NCBI GenBank assembly: GCA_036897625.1
Contig: JAYMTA010001299.1
Location: forward strand, 1 to 20,709
Length of the DNA stretch: 20,709 nucleotides
Source: Pelargonium cotyledonis
Lineage: Eukaryota; Streptophyta; Magnoliopsida; Geraniales; Geraniaceae
Reading direction: 5' to 3'
The position numbers and the translations under genes are program-made. Below are positions 20,499 through 20,709 of the stretch, piece after piece. Below the pieces are notes generated by a model that saw only the letters and a program-made list of their open reading frames with translations, made no database searches and had not been told where the DNA came from. Position 1 is the first letter of the stretch. Each line of letters begins with the position of its first letter.

Positions 20499-20709
20499 AG
20501 ATTTTACTCACTCCATCACATCTTCATTTTTACGATGTGAGACACAAATAAACTAAACCTTTTTATATTATTTTCTCATTCACATTTTCTTCGAAGTATT
20601 TGTGGGACAAATTTATCATATCATTCTCACTTCACAAATTTCTATCTTTTATCATTTTTTTCTAAATTTAATTAGTGATAATTAACTTTTTTAATTTTTA
20701 ATTTATTTT
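20499..20709. other. AT-rich sequence to the window end, no gene seen
   Basis: No coding content is seen. ACTCACTCCATCAC near 20508 weakly recalls a Stowaway terminus, but a partner end would lie beyond the window, so no element is called. Confidence 0.5.

Noticed and set aside
20506-20709. Stowaway MITE at the window end
   Set aside because: Only a weak CTCACTCCATCAC resemblance, with no partner terminus or TA pair inside the window.
1-20709. CRISPR array, bacterial operon, integron or phage features
   Set aside because: All direct repeats found are plant minisatellites or transposon parts, and genes are spliced. Nothing prokaryotic is seen.

Overview
This is a plant nuclear genome window. 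The two host genes are split by GT-AG introns, the non-coding DNA is AT-rich, and the intergenic space is packed with typical plant transposons (LINE, CACTA, Stowaway, MULE types). Both genes are plant-specific families with eudicot-like protein sequence. The sequence alone does not let me name a genus.

Layout. 1-480: decayed dispersed repeat. 867-8339 (minus): a complete nine-exon gene for a PH-RCC1-FYVE-BRX protein (PRAF/RLD family, 1095 aa), with a 155-bp CACTA-type miniature element in intron 6, a TATA box near 8840 and a leader holding four short upstream ORFs. 9044-11367 (plus): a decayed LINE (reverse transcriptase, zf-RVT, RNase H-like). 11398-11940: a diverged direct repeat pair enclosing a tRNA-like SINE head. 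12050-14400: an LTR-like, G-skewed block with minisatellites of 103 bp and about 150 bp. 14420-15215: a second, poorly identified reverse-strand remnant. 15251-15501: a Stowaway MITE. 15504-17079: AT-rich sequence with no gene seen. 17080-17976 (minus): a complete three-exon type-A response regulator of the ARR8/ARR9 clade (235 aa). 18454-19174: a MULE-like TIR element. 19370-20489: a second MULE-like element with a perfect 9-bp target duplication, carrying a decayed reverse-strand fragment of a 4-coumarate:CoA-ligase-like gene (a Pack-MULE). 20499-20709: AT-rich.

The two host genes lie on the same strand, separated by about 8.5 kb of mobile-element debris. Nothing suggests they work as a unit. 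One family links phosphoinositide-bearing membranes to auxin transport and gravitropism; the other is a negative feedback component of cytokinin signalling. The most noteworthy items are the gene-capturing MULE, a cluster of six AGATHY (type-B response regulator) motifs in the response-regulator leader, the upstream-ORF cluster in the PRAF leader, and expanded acidic codon repeats in the response-regulator tail. I found no CRISPR array, rRNA or intact tRNA, and no clear sign of a wholly new biological system.
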